64,000 bases of DNA from Cyanobium usitatum str. Tous (GTDB taxonomy: Bacteria; Cyanobacteriota; Cyanobacteriia; PCC-6307; Cyanobiaceae): contig NZ_OY986431.1 of assembly GCF_963920485.1 (NCBI RefSeq), positions 434,001 through 498,000 on the forward strand, given 5' to 3'. Below, piece by piece: positions 1 to 7,279 of the stretch. Numbering within the stretch: position 1 is the stretch's first letter; each line of letters opens with the position of its first letter. The translations under genes were made by a program, and so were the position numbers. The notes under the pieces are model-generated. The model was given only the letters and a program-made list of their open reading frames with translations, did no database searches and was not told the DNA's origin.

Positions 1-453
1 CCCTGCGGCCCGCAGGCGTGGCACTGGCCTCGGCTCCTGTGGTGGTCGGGCGCGACCACGGCGATTCGCCTGGCCATGGGCGTGCAACACCCGGTAGAAG
101 CTGCGCTCTGAGCCAATGAACAGGCCCCGGTCCGCAAGGATCGGCACGATTTGCCCGGGGGGCAGCGCAGCGAATTCCGGCTCGTTGCAGGTGAGCAGAA
201 TGCGCTGGCGCTCTTCTTCACTGAGGCGGTGTGACACATTGCGTTGACTGCCTTTGCGGCAATCCACACCGCCGCCATCACCGGCAAACTGGCGTCGCCA
301 TCGCTGCAGCGTGGTGAGGCCAATACCCAACAGCAGGGCCAGTTGTCTGGCACGAGCACCAGCGGCAAGCCCCTCATCCATGATCTGCAAAGCCTTCTGG
401 CGGTCTTCGGGCGAGGTCAGTCGTCCGCGTCCTCTCCCCAGAAGGCCTGGATC
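1..453 (-). CDS. IS3-family transposase OrfB, N-terminal part (partial)
   Basis: After a -1 shift at the A AAA AAG run (453-459, minus strand) the frame stays open to the window edge for 151 codons. It encodes an HTH-like segment followed by SHRLSEEERQRILLTC and FYRVLHAHGQ, which match the intact OrfB of copy 2 closely. The catalytic DDE core lies beyond the window. There is no in-frame stop in the visible part, so the gene may be functional. It is expressed as an OrfAB fusion by programmed frameshifting, as known for the IS3 family. Confidence 0.75.
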
Positions 454-923
454 TTTTTTGCTGCCAACAGCAGTGCCGCTGCTTCTGCCAGTGCCTTCTC
501 CTTACGGCGCAGCTCTTGTTTGAGCTGTTTGATTTCACGCTGGTCCTGCTGATGGCGTCGGTCTAGATCCTTCTGCTCTGTCAAGGTGAGCACTGGCTTT
601 TCGTTGGCATCCTGGGATGCCTGGCGCCACCTTTCCACCTGCTCCGGGTACAAACCCCGTTCACGGCAGTAGGCAGCCAGCTCGGTGCCATTAAGCCCAG
701 CAGTCTCGAGCACCACCGTGAACTTGTCGGTGGAGCCCCAGCCCTCAGGATCCTTCTGGCTGGCGGGAACCACCTCTCCCTGCAAACGCCAAGATTTTCG
801 CCAGCTGTAGAGGGTCATCACATGGATGCCCAGCTCTTTTGAAATCCTGGCCACGCTTTGCCTTTGAGGTGGGCTCATTCGCCTTCTCACATCAGCTCTA
901 ACAGCCTCGCTGTAACGACGCAT
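417..923 (-). CDS. IS3-family transposase OrfA
   Basis: 168-residue DNA-binding subunit of an IS3-family transposase. It has an N-terminal HTH (about residues 1-50, MRRYSEAVRADVRRRM), a second HTH-like segment near residues 75-105 (AYCRERGLYPEQVERW) and a charged C-terminal helix suitable for a leucine-zipper. It is longer than the roughly 100 residues usual for IS3 OrfA because of the second helical block. Near its end the codons GCA AAA AAG form a classic slippery heptamer allowing -1 frameshift into orfB. About three quarters of residues match copy 2 by eye. Confidence 0.85.
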   Translation of the reverse strand: MRRYSEAVRADVRRRMSPPQRQSVARISKELGIHVMTLYSWRKSWRLQGEVVPASQKDPEGWGSTDKFTVVLETAGLNGTELAAYCRERGLYPEQVERWRQASQDANEKPVLTLTEQKDLDRRHQQDQREIKQLKQELRRKEKALAEAAALLLAAKKIQAFWGEDADD

Positions 924-1061
924 TGAATTTCTCCATCAAGCCCCCTGGTGATCGAAATGGAGAGGCGTCAACTTTCCTGGCAGAGGGGGATACGGAGGAC
1001 TTATCTGTGGTCTATCTGGGAGGTAGCAACTGCCAAGCGGGCACGGGCACTGATTCGCCCC

Positions 1062-1409
1062 TCACTCATCAATGGAGTCCAGGGCACTCATAATCTGATC
1101 AAGAAGGTGGTAGGGCATTGCTTGCTCCATTGCCCGAATCATTCCTGTGCCATCAATGCAAAAGTAATAATCAGTCATTCCTTTGCTGAACCAGAAGGTC
1201 CTAACTATCTGGGGCGTCTCATCGTCCAATAGATCGTGAATCAGGTCAATGGCATAGTCACTGATTTCCTCTTCCAATGCTGCTTGAATGGTATTCAGTG
1301 TATTCAGGGCACTATCCAATTCCTCTGGCGTCAGGCGCCCCAGTGCTTCTTGATACTGGTGCTCTATAGAAAACTTTCTTTTGACTTTATCGGCATTCTT
1401 TTTATTCAT
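1062..1409 (-). CDS. hypothetical island protein, 115 aa
   Basis: Acidic, soluble-looking protein of 115 residues, start ATG at 1409. The N-terminus is basic (MNKKNADKVKRKF), followed by predicted helices rich in Glu/Leu (LTPEELDSALNTLNTIQAAL) and a C-terminal part with aromatic residues (FWFSKGMTDYYFCIDG). I do not recognise the family. It lies between IS copy 1 and two other small minus-strand genes in AT-rich DNA, so it probably belongs to imported material. No membrane segment or signal peptide is visible. Confidence 0.55.
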   Translation of the reverse strand: MNKKNADKVKRKFSIEHQYQEALGRLTPEELDSALNTLNTIQAALEEEISDYAIDLIHDLLDDETPQIVRTFWFSKGMTDYYFCIDGTGMIRAMEQAMPYHLLDQIMSALDSIDE

Positions 1410-1490
1410 ACGGTTAGGGTCACTCAGAGAACTCTTTGCTTTTTCATTTGGTCATATACAGTCCTTACCGCATAATCAATCACGGCATCT

Positions 1491-1745
1491 TCATTTGCAA
1501 ACTCCTTTTGCCCTGTAATTGGAGTTTTGGTCTTGTTCTGGATTTCCTGTATGAGAGATCTGGTTTTGCTGTTCATTGGTGAGGTCCTTGTAAAATTCTT
1601 GGATTCTTAGTTCCATTAGGTTTCGTTGCTGATGGTCCATCTCTGCCATTAGAAACTGATAGGTCTCAGGCAGATAGAGTTCCAGTGAATCAAGTTGCTC
1701 TTGGATGAAGGTGATTCGTTGCTGGATCTGAACTTGAGTTTTCAC
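1491..1745 (-). CDS. hypothetical island protein, 84 aa
   Basis: Small protein rich in Gln and Glu, mostly helical and probably coiled-coil (QIQQRITFIQEQLDSLELYL). The start is GTG at 1745 and overlaps the stop of the preceding gene (GTGA), which suggests translational coupling. An internal ATG (MAEMDHQQ) is an alternative start. No family recognised. Low GC relative to the core genome. Confidence 0.5.
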   Translation of the reverse strand: MKTQVQIQQRITFIQEQLDSLELYLPETYQFLMAEMDHQQRNLMELRIQEFYKDLTNEQQNQISHTGNPEQDQNSNYRAKGVCK

Positions 1746-1942
1746 AACCAGTCTTTAATGAACCCGGCAGGAATGGTTTCGGGTTTTTTAAGGAAGCATT
1801 CCTCCTTCTTAATTAGGAACTTAACGAGGTCTGATTTATTCAGGCGATAGTGACCACAAAGATAGTTCCAGGATTCCCGAATGTGCTCTTCTCTTTGCTT
1901 AAAGGACACTTGTTCCCTGATGGCATTAGTTTGATTTCTCAT
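1742..1942 (-). CDS. hypothetical island protein, 66 aa
   Basis: First gene of a two-gene minus-strand unit with the 84-aa gene that it overlaps by four bases. It is basic and helical (SFKQREEHIRESWNYLCGHY, then KSDLVKFLIKKEECF). It could be a small nucleic-acid-binding or regulatory protein, but nothing diagnostic is visible. The upstream 438-base AT-rich region presumably holds its promoter. Confidence 0.5.
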   Translation of the reverse strand: MRNQTNAIREQVSFKQREEHIRESWNYLCGHYRLNKSDLVKFLIKKEECFLKKPETIPAGFIKDWL

Positions 1943-2120
1943 ATTGTCTTGCGTGGTCTTATGGTTATTTAGGTGCGGATGGTGCTGCTTTTGGTCGGTT
2001 GTGAGTTCTTATCGTCTGCAGGGTTAGGTGGCGGGTTCTCAAGGTAGATAAAGAACTTAAGTATATTTTTAATGGTATTTAATCTTGAATTTGGTCCGGA
2101 TTCTGCTGGAGTCCTAGTGG

Positions 2121-2148
2121 AATGTCCTTCGGACATTGCCTTCGGCAA
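2121..2148. repeat. tandem TTC-loop hairpins
   Basis: AATGTCC-TTC-GGACATT is a perfect 7-bp stem at 2121-2137. It is overlapped by TTGCC-TTC-GGCAA, a perfect 5-bp stem at 2136-2148. The two stems share the TT at 2136-2137, so they are mutually competitive at the join. A weak T-rich stretch follows (CTCTTTATTT), so a terminator or an RNA structure is possible. Confidence 0.6.
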
Positions 2149-2215
2149 CTCTTTATTTGAGTCTTGAGTTGAAGGGTTTGCTGTAGTGGGGTCTTATAGA
2201 GTCCTCATATCCCGT

Positions 2216-2236
2216 TGAAACTACTACGTAGTTATT
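2216..2236 (+). repeat. 21-base direct repeat, copy 1 of 2
   Basis: Starts TGAAACTA and ends ACGTAGTTATT. It differs from copy 2 (2271-2291) at only two adjacent positions, with centres 55 bases apart. It contains the perfect palindrome ACTACGTAGT at 2223-2232. It lies 145 bases upstream of the zinc-ribbon gene, consistent with an operator or an iteron. Confidence 0.65.
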
Positions 2237-2270
2237 TATAAGATTGAATATTTACACCTAAACCAATTGC

Positions 2271-2291
2271 TGAAACTAGCACGTAGTTATT
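2271..2291 (+). repeat. 21-base direct repeat, copy 2 of 2
   Basis: Second copy of the repeat, differing from copy 1 only in the two central bases (GC instead of CT), which breaks the inner palindrome. A third partial match, TACGTAG, occurs near 2326-2332. Confidence 0.65.
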
Positions 2292-2380
2292 CTACTGCTA
2301 TTTTGCTATTCTGTCAAGTTGATTTATACGTAGCAATGCCTTATAATGCTTGAGGATTATCGATAGAGATATTAGTAATT

Positions 2381-2800
2381 ATGGAATCCTTGATTGATGA
2401 AAGATATAGGTTGATGTTGTTAGAGCATTATCTTGAGAATCCAAAGCAGGCAATGGGTTCTGGAGGATCCAGCAAGTGGATGTTCTGTTGCCCCTTCTGC
2501 GGACCACTGGGACGCTCTGAATCCAAGAGAAGGGAGCGTAAGGCAGCACTGCTTTGGAATCAGGCACAGCACTCCTGGGTCTTCTACTGTGCCAAGAAGG
2601 GGTGTGTGGAGTGTATGAACGGAAAGACCTTTGGCAATCTCATTAGTGCTCTCAATCCTTACCTAGGAGAGGCATATAGGCGTGAGAGGTGGCATTCGGG
2701 TACAACGGGCAAGGGACACAACTGCAGGGCACCAGACCGCCTTGTAGGCATCTCTACAGCGTCTTATGGATCAAGTAGGTCCAGAAGTGCCCCTGATTGA
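2381..2800 (+). CDS. zinc-ribbon protein, primase-like N-terminus
   Basis: 139-residue protein with a clear zinc-ribbon: CCPFCGPLGR near residues 36-45 and a second knuckle FYCAKKGCVEC near residues 69-79. The spacing and surrounding residues (LLWNQAQHSWVFYC) recall the CHC2-type zinc finger of DNA primases and phage primase fragments. The downstream TOPRIM catalytic domain is absent, so this is either a truncated primase or a stand-alone DNA-binding ribbon. The C-terminus (STASYGSSRSRSAPD) overlaps a convergent small gene at 2764-2940. It lies downstream of the 21-base repeats. Confidence 0.55.
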   Translation: MESLIDERYRLMLLEHYLENPKQAMGSGGSSKWMFCCPFCGPLGRSESKRRERKAALLWNQAQHSWVFYCAKKGCVECMNGKTFGNLISALNPYLGEAYRRERWHSGTTGKGHNCRAPDRLVGISTASYGSSRSRSAPD

Positions 2801-2940
2801 TCCACCAGGCGGTGACGCTTACCTGTGCTTCGTGCCCGTTGTTGGGCAGTTCGGAAGGCATCAGCGGCATTGTGCTTCTCCTGGAATCGCTGCCATTTGC
2901 CGAACTGATCCTGCCACTGAATAATAATGCGAACGCCCAC
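2764..2940 (-). CDS. conserved-looking small basic protein, 58 aa
   Basis: Short gene with GTG start at 2940 and TAA stop at 2764-2766. The protein begins MGVRIIIQWQDQFGKW and ends RHRLVDQSGALLDLLDP. The composition, aromatic/basic core and neat hydrophobic end look like a genuine compact domain; I have the impression of similar short proteins in picocyanobacteria but cannot confirm it. It overlaps the tail of the zinc-ribbon gene by 37 bases, end to end. No clear ribosome binding site is seen upstream, which lowers confidence in the start. Confidence 0.55.
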   Translation of the reverse strand: MGVRIIIQWQDQFGKWQRFQEKHNAADAFRTAQQRARSTGKRHRLVDQSGALLDLLDP

Positions 2941-2980
2941 AGGGTGAATAAATATCTGTGAGTTTATTCTATCCGTAATT

Positions 2981-3412
2981 TTGACTGACAGAAGGCAGGA
3001 CCATATTTGGAAAACAGTACAGGCAGTTCTCAGAGAGCAGCGGTATCAAACCAGACTTGCTCTCCTTGAGGATTTGTCCTTTTATGTCTTTCGCACAGAC
3101 ACCAATGCAGTCCTGGCAAGTGGCATTCAAGGGTTTGAAGCAGCAAAGTCAAAAGCAAATGATCTTCGCAAGCAAAATGGATTGAAGTGGGACCAGGTGA
3201 AGTTCAAGGCAGAGCGTGGGAGGCAATCCAGTATTCCTGGTTCAGCAGCAGCATCAAGGCAACCATTTGGTGTGAGTCGTGATGGAAGAACCTTTGCAAA
3301 TGGTTCCGGAGAAACCAGCAGTGTTGATTACGCCAAACGCTACAACCCATCAAAGGGGCGTCGGTTCAGGGGGTATACGGATGCCCAGGGGAACTACCAC
3401 GATATTGATTAA
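2981..3412 (+). CDS. hypothetical island protein, 143 aa
   Basis: Soluble, basic protein with a TTG start. The N-terminal 60 residues look like a small mixed domain (DLSFYVFRTDTNAVLASG, then EAAKSKANDLRKQNGLKW). The C-terminal half is low-complexity, rich in Ser/Gly/Arg and probably disordered (GSAAASRQPFGVSRDG; KGRRFRGYTDAQGNYHDID). No family recognised. It ends just before the remnant of the annealing-protein gene and IS copy 2. Confidence 0.5.
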   Translation: MTDRRQDHIWKTVQAVLREQRYQTRLALLEDLSFYVFRTDTNAVLASGIQGFEAAKSKANDLRKQNGLKWDQVKFKAERGRQSSIPGSAAASRQPFGVSRDGRTFANGSGETSSVDYAKRYNPSKGRRFRGYTDAQGNYHDID

Positions 3413-3430
3413 TGCAGGTTTCTTCCTACA

Positions 3431-3453
3431 TCACCCCCGCAACTCCAGCCCCC
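3431..3453 (-). pseudogene. 3'-terminal remnant of Rad52-like gene, left of IS
   Basis: Read on the minus strand this segment encodes LELRG followed by a stop, matching the last residues (LELWS, stop) of the intact annealing-protein gene at 7280-7699. The rest of the broken copy continues on the other side of the IS at 5164-5297. Together they show that the IS landed within the 3' end of a second copy of that gene. Confidence 0.6.
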
Positions 3454-3523
3454 TGACCCCCCCGGTTTCAGGAAAGTTGTCACCCCTGTGATCAGTACAC
3501 CCGGGGGCTTGAGGACATGACCA

Positions 3524-4030
3524 ATGCGTCGTTACAGCGAGGCTGTAAAGGCTGACGTGAGGAGGCGAATGAGCCCACCGCAGCGGCAAAGCGTGGCCCA
3601 GATCTCCGAGGAGCTGGGCATTCACGTGGTGACCCTTTACAACTGGAGGAAGGCATGGCGGTTGCAGGGAGAGGTGGTGCCGGCATCCGAGAAGGAACCA
3701 GAGGGCTGGAGCGCTGCCGATAAGTTCACGGTGGTGATGGAGACGGCTGGCTTGAACGCCACCGAACTCAGTGCCTACTGCCGAGAGCGAGGCCTGTTTC
3801 CTGAGCAGGTGGAGCGTTGGCGGCAGGCGGCCCAGGATGCCAATGAAAAGCCAGTGCTGACCTTGAAAGAGCAGAAGGAGCTGGAAAAGCTCCGCGCCCA
3901 GGACCAACGGGAGATCAAAGCCCTCAAGAAGGAGCTGCAGCGCAAAGAGAAGGCCATGGCGGAGATGGCGGCCCTGCTGGTGCTGCGAAAAAAGTGGGAA
4001 GCCTTCTGTTCGGAGGACGCGGAAGGCTGA
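3524..4030 (+). CDS. IS3-family transposase OrfA
   Basis: 168-residue HTH protein, the DNA-binding half of the transposase; same domain plan as copy 1 (MRRYSEAVKADVRRRM, then AYCRERGLFPEQVERW, then a Lys/Glu-rich helix). It ends in VLRKKWEAFCSEDAEG. Codons CGA AAA AAG at 3986-3994 form the A AAA AAG heptamer at 3988-3994, exactly in the register needed for -1 slippage into orfB. Confidence 0.9.
   Translation: MRRYSEAVKADVRRRMSPPQRQSVAQISEELGIHVVTLYNWRKAWRLQGEVVPASEKEPEGWSAADKFTVVMETAGLNATELSAYCRERGLFPEQVERWRQAAQDANEKPVLTLKEQKELEKLRAQDQREIKALKKELQRKEKAMAEMAALLVLRKKWEAFCSEDAEG
3988..3994 (+). promoter_or_regulatory. -1 ribosomal frameshift site (A AAA AAG)
   Basis: Six A followed by G in the reading register X-XXY-YYZ of orfA. 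IS3-family elements are known to make the OrfAB transposase by -1 slippage on this heptamer. The orfB frame (frame 1) is -1 relative to orfA (frame 2) and is open from here to 5115. The same heptamer is present in copy 1 (453-459, minus). Confidence 0.85.
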
Positions 4031-5115
4031 CCAGCGCCGCTCACAGGAAGAAGGCCATCGAGCTGATCAGCGAGGCACATGCCGCTGGCGCGGGTTTGGT
4101 GCGTGCCTGCAGCGAGATCGGGATCTCTCTGCGCACCCTCAAGCGTTGGCGTAAGGCCTGTCTCGGTGATGATGACGGCCACGATCGCCGTAAAGGCAGT
4201 CCCCGTCTGGTTTCCCACCGACTGAGTGAAGAGGAGCGCCAACGCATCCTGCTCACCTGCAACCAGGCGGAGTACGCCTCTCTGCCGCCAGGGCAGATCG
4301 TGCCAGCCCTGGCCGATCAGGGGCTGTACATCGGCTCAGAGAGCAGCTTCTACCGGGTGCTCCATGCCCACGGCCAGGTTCACCGGCGCGGTCGAGCACG
4401 GCCACCACAGGAAACAAGAGCCGTGCCAAGGCTGAGAGCCGCAGGAGCGAACCAGGTTTGGAGCTGGGACATCACCTATTTGCCCACAACCGTGCGTGGG
4501 ATCTGGCTGTACCTCTACCTGGTGATCGACGTCTGGAGCCGCAAGGTCGTGGCCTGGGATGTGGATGAGCGCGAGGATCCAGCCATTGCAGCGGATCTGG
4601 TGAGTAGGGCTTGCCTGAGAGAACGGATCAGCAAAGGCAGGAAGCACCCCCTGGTTCTCCATGCCGACAACGGCAACGCCATGCGTGCGGCCACGCTGGA
4701 AAGCAGGCTGGAGGAACTGGGCGTCCTCAGATCCTTCTCCAGGCCACGGGTGTCGAACGACAACCCGTACTCGGAATCGCTGTTCAGAACGGTGAAGTAT
4801 CGGCCTGATTACCCCCGCAAGCCATTTGCCTCCAAAGAGCAGGCTTGTCAGTGGGTGGCTGCGTTCGTCGATTGGTACAACCACCAACACCGCCACAGCG
4901 GCATCAAATTCGTGACGCCCCAGCAACGTCACAATGGCCAGGCTGTGGAGATCAGCCGCCATCGCGGTGTCGTCTACGAACGAGCCAGACAGCTCAATCC
5001 AAGGAGATGGTCACGATCAACCAGGTGCTGGCGTCAACCGGAGGTGGTTTGGATCAATCAGCCGCCAGATGAACTCGATGAACCAGGGCAGCTACCGTTG
5101 ATGCAGGCGGCCTGA
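3994..5115 (+). CDS. IS3-family transposase OrfB (DDE recombinase)
   Basis: Catalytic part of the transposase, 373 residues. An HTH-like N-terminal segment (LRTLKRWRKACLGDD) is followed by the rve/DDE core. The first Asp is in VWSWDITYLP, the second in LHADNGNAMR, and the Glu in NPYSESLFRTVKYRP; the conserved end WYNHQHRHSGIKFVTP is intact. It has no independent strong start and is most likely translated only as an OrfAB fusion. No internal stops or frameshifts, so the element could be active. Confidence 0.9.
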   Translation: MGSLLFGGRGRLTSAAHRKKAIELISEAHAAGAGLVRACSEIGISLRTLKRWRKACLGDDDGHDRRKGSPRLVSHRLSEEERQRILLTCNQAEYASLPPGQIVPALADQGLYIGSESSFYRVLHAHGQVHRRGRARPPQETRAVPRLRAAGANQVWSWDITYLPTTVRGIWLYLYLVIDVWSRKVVAWDVDEREDPAIAADLVSRACLRERISKGRKHPLVLHADNGNAMRAATLESRLEELGVLRSFSRPRVSNDNPYSESLFRTVKYRPDYPRKPFASKEQACQWVAAFVDWYNHQHRHSGIKFVTPQQRHNGQAVEISRHRGVVYERARQLNPRRWSRSTRCWRQPEVVWINQPPDELDEPGQLPLMQAA

Positions 5116-5163
5116 AAGGCAGCCCAGGAGTGACACCTTTCCTGAAAGTCACCGACCCCGTCA

Positions 5164-5297
5164 ATGCTGTCGCCCTCCTCAGGCAGGAGGAAGCAGCAAC
5201 CTCAGCAGCAGGCGCCTGGGACTTTGATTCAAGGGGTTCCGATGCCACCGCTGAGTAATGAAGCAGATCTCCATCAGCGTTCGGGATGGTTAAACAT
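5164..5297 (-). pseudogene. C-terminal fragment of Rad52-like gene, right of IS
   Basis: Minus-strand translation gives ASEPLESKSQAPAAEV and ASSCLRRATALT, the same sequence as the C-terminal third of the intact gene at 7280-7699. DNA identity with 7312-7445 is about 80 percent by hand count over 134 bases. Homology stops at about 5297, immediately before the RTX gene stop codon. The N-terminal two thirds of this copy are missing, apparently replaced by the RTX gene. Confidence 0.75.
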
Positions 5298-5299
5298 CC

Positions 5300-7123
5300 T
5301 CAAACAATTGCCAAGTTGGTCAGTGCCCCTGAGTAACCAGTGATATCGATGATTGCATCGGTGGTTGAGGAGTAACCAGCAGTGCCGTTATTAAGAGCAA
5401 GGAAGGTTCTAGTTGCTGGTTCGCTAACATATGTGAAAGTAGCGGCACCATTACTCGCGAAATTGGTGGGAGTAAGCACTGCCGCAATTCCCTCTTGCGT
5501 TAATGATGAGACGGCTCCAAGTTCTCTGAGGTTTGTGGCACTCACAGCACGAGGACCATCAATCCGGTCGGTGCCGATCACAAGGTCAGTGATGCGGTCG
5601 TAACCAGGAGTTCCAGCGGTACCCAGTAGCGAATCGGTGAGTGCATAGCGGAAGGTGTCTGTGCCACCTCCCCCTGTAAGGACATCAGCGCCCCTGCCCC
5701 CAATCAGGGTGTCGTTGCCCCCTTCCCCAAGCAGGGTGTCATTGCCTGCCAGACCAGAGAGGGTGTTATTACCACTGTTGCCGGTGATGATGTTGGCAAG
5801 TGCATTGCCGGTGCCTTTCACTTTGGCATTGCCCGTGAGGGTGAGGTTGCGGTACTGACTTGCAAGTTTTGTGGTGGATCCGGTAATGAAGGTATCGGCA
5901 AAGCGGTTGGAGAAGGAAGCAAGGTCATTACCTGCGGCATCCTGAACAACCGCTGTGGTCTGGTTGTTTGCAGGATCCGTGTAGGAAACCCGTAGGTTTA
6001 CATTGCTTGCTGGAGCGGTTCCTGTGAGGGTAAGGATGAGTTTAGAGGGGTCGTTCTGATCCTGTGTGACGCCGCTGATTGTACGGTTTGTTGCCCGATT
6101 TTTTGAATTAATTGTTGCTACCGCAAAGCTAGAAGGCAGGACACCTGTGGCACCAACAGTTTCAGAGAATTTAAGGGCAACCGTTGTTCCCTGAGTGCTG
6201 ATGCTGGAGATAGTGGGTGGGGTGACATCTTCTGCATCCAGAACAGAATCAAGAAACGCAATTTTTTCAATACTTTGAGTTGTCAATGTATGGGTTCCAA
6301 TCTTTATTGTCGCTGCTCCTCTTGACCCGATGGTTACATCGGCGTCTGCTCTTTTGTAAAAAATATTCAAAACATCATTACCTTCTCCTCCGTTAAATTG
6401 ATCTGTACCAGTTAACCAAATAAACTGATCGTCATTTGCAGTTCCCTGCCAACTCTGAAAACCGCCACTATTGTCAACTATGATGCTAGAATATAATGGT
6501 TGAGTAAATGACTTGTCGCCATCATTAAAAGCGGCAAGTTCAACATCAACAAGTACAATTGTTGCGCCTTCGTGAGTGAAGGAGTTGAATCCTTGAGAGT
6601 TTACATTAAAAACCGCTTCGCTTAGGTTGCTTGAAATGCTAATGCTGTCATTGCCAGCGCCTCCACTGAAAATCTCAAAACCAGTCAGATATACAAATAA
6701 GTCATCAGACTCAGTTCCGTAGAATGTTTGCCAACCACCACTGTTATCGGCAATTATATTTCTAGTTGACGGGCGAGCGATGTCTAGCGAACGATCCGAG
6801 AAATGAATTGTCTCAACGCTAGCAAGGGTTAACTCATCACCATTCAATAGTCTGATATTGGTGATTCCTTGAGAATTAGTGGTGATTGTGACATCACCGG
6901 ATTGGATTCCGGATAGGTATGCGAAATCGAGTCCTGCTGCTCCATAAAATATATCCGTGCCACCTGCCCAATAAAAGTCATCTTCAGTCTCTGTGCCTAT
7001 CCATGTGACCCATCCACCAGGAGCATTGTCAATTATTTGATTGCGGGACGCACTGTTAATAATGCTCATTGCCACTGGATGGGGGTAGGTAGCATGTACA
7101 ACGCCTAAGTGGCGCAATTTCAT
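5300..7123 (-). CDS. RTX / SwmB-repeat secreted calcium-binding protein
   Basis: Up to 607 residues; a start at 7069 (MSIINSASRNQIID) is also possible. Residues about 25-300 hold three repeats of about 90 residues, each opening with an IIxDNSGGW-like motif and containing GTESDDLFVYLTG and GGAGND-type turns. Residues about 300-420 form a domain (VALKFSETVGATG; VSYTDPANNQTTAVVQDAAG) like the TIGR02059 repeat of SwmB-type cyanobacterial cell-surface proteins. Residues about 440-500 are RTX nonapeptides (GNNTLSGLAGNDTLLGEGG) that bind calcium and mark type I secretion. The C-terminus (TFLALNNGTAGYSSTTDAI) is a module common in cyanobacterial RTX proteins. There is no signal peptide, as expected for type I export. 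Function is probably surface or extracellular; no secretion genes are adjacent. It is bracketed by two diverged copies of the annealing-gene 3' end. Confidence 0.8.
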   Translation of the reverse strand: MKLRHLGVVHATYPHPVAMSIINSASRNQIIDNAPGGWVTWIGTETEDDFYWAGGTDIFYGAAGLDFAYLSGIQSGDVTITTNSQGITNIRLLNGDELTLASVETIHFSDRSLDIARPSTRNIIADNSGGWQTFYGTESDDLFVYLTGFEIFSGGAGNDSISISSNLSEAVFNVNSQGFNSFTHEGATIVLVDVELAAFNDGDKSFTQPLYSSIIVDNSGGFQSWQGTANDDQFIWLTGTDQFNGGEGNDVLNIFYKRADADVTIGSRGAATIKIGTHTLTTQSIEKIAFLDSVLDAEDVTPPTISSISTQGTTVALKFSETVGATGVLPSSFAVATINSKNRATNRTISGVTQDQNDPSKLILTLTGTAPASNVNLRVSYTDPANNQTTAVVQDAAGNDLASFSNRFADTFITGSTTKLASQYRNLTLTGNAKVKGTGNALANIITGNSGNNTLSGLAGNDTLLGEGGNDTLIGGRGADVLTGGGGTDTFRYALTDSLLGTAGTPGYDRITDLVIGTDRIDGPRAVSATNLRELGAVSSLTQEGIAAVLTPTNFASNGAATFTYVSEPATRTFLALNNGTAGYSSTTDAIIDITGYSGALTNLAIV

Positions 7124-7207
7124 TTTTCCACTGTAACACTCTTTGTGATCCGATAGCGGTGGTCGACTCTCTTTGCCAATGCCTTCTGGGTACTGGGCGA
7201 ACTTGTC

Positions 7208-7224
7208 TATGCAGTATTTGCATA
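7208..7224. repeat. 6-bp inverted repeat upstream of RTX gene
   Basis: TATGCA-GTATT-TGCATA, perfect 6-bp arms with a 5-base centre, in the 156-base gap between the RTX and annealing-protein genes. It is a possible operator; nothing else identifies it. Confidence 0.35.
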
Positions 7225-7279
7225 CCCTCCGTTGTTATCTTGATGCTTTGTTGACGATGTGTGTTCGATGCTGGTTAGA

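Larger units (their letters stand above)
1..993 (-). mobile_element. IS3-family element, copy 1, cut by window edge
   Basis: This is a two-frame IS3-type element read leftwards, with orfA at 417-923 and the first third of orfB at 1-453. It is clearly related to the intact copy at about 3455-5160 but differs at many positions, so it is a sister isoform and not a recent duplicate. Upstream of orfA the terminal repeat core AGGAAAGTTG is found (minus strand, around 970-982), matching the intact copy; the outer end is placed near 993 by comparison. The other end lies outside the window. Confidence 0.8.
1943..2380. other. AT-rich divergent intergenic region with repeats and hairpins
   Basis: This gene-free stretch separates the minus-strand 66-aa gene from the plus-strand zinc-ribbon gene. 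It contains two back-to-back hairpins (2121-2137 and 2136-2148, both with a TTC loop) and a pair of 21-base direct repeats (2216-2236 and 2271-2291). No ORF of note. It is a plausible bidirectional control region. Confidence 0.6.
3455..5160 (+). mobile_element. IS3-family element, copy 2, apparently intact
   Basis: About 1.7 kb. Left and right terminal repeats share TTTCAGGAAAG(T/G)TGTCAC (left 3466-3482; right, inverted, at about 5132-5148) with further similarity outside (TGAC...CGG). Exact ends are uncertain by about ten bases because the flanks are C/G-rich. No clean target duplication is visible. It contains overlapping orfA and orfB with a -1 slippery site and lies in a truncated Rad52-like gene. 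Confidence 0.85.

Noticed and set aside
994-3453. Region between the two IS copies as a recent composite transposon
   Set aside because: The two elements differ at about a quarter of OrfA residues and no matching target duplication is visible.
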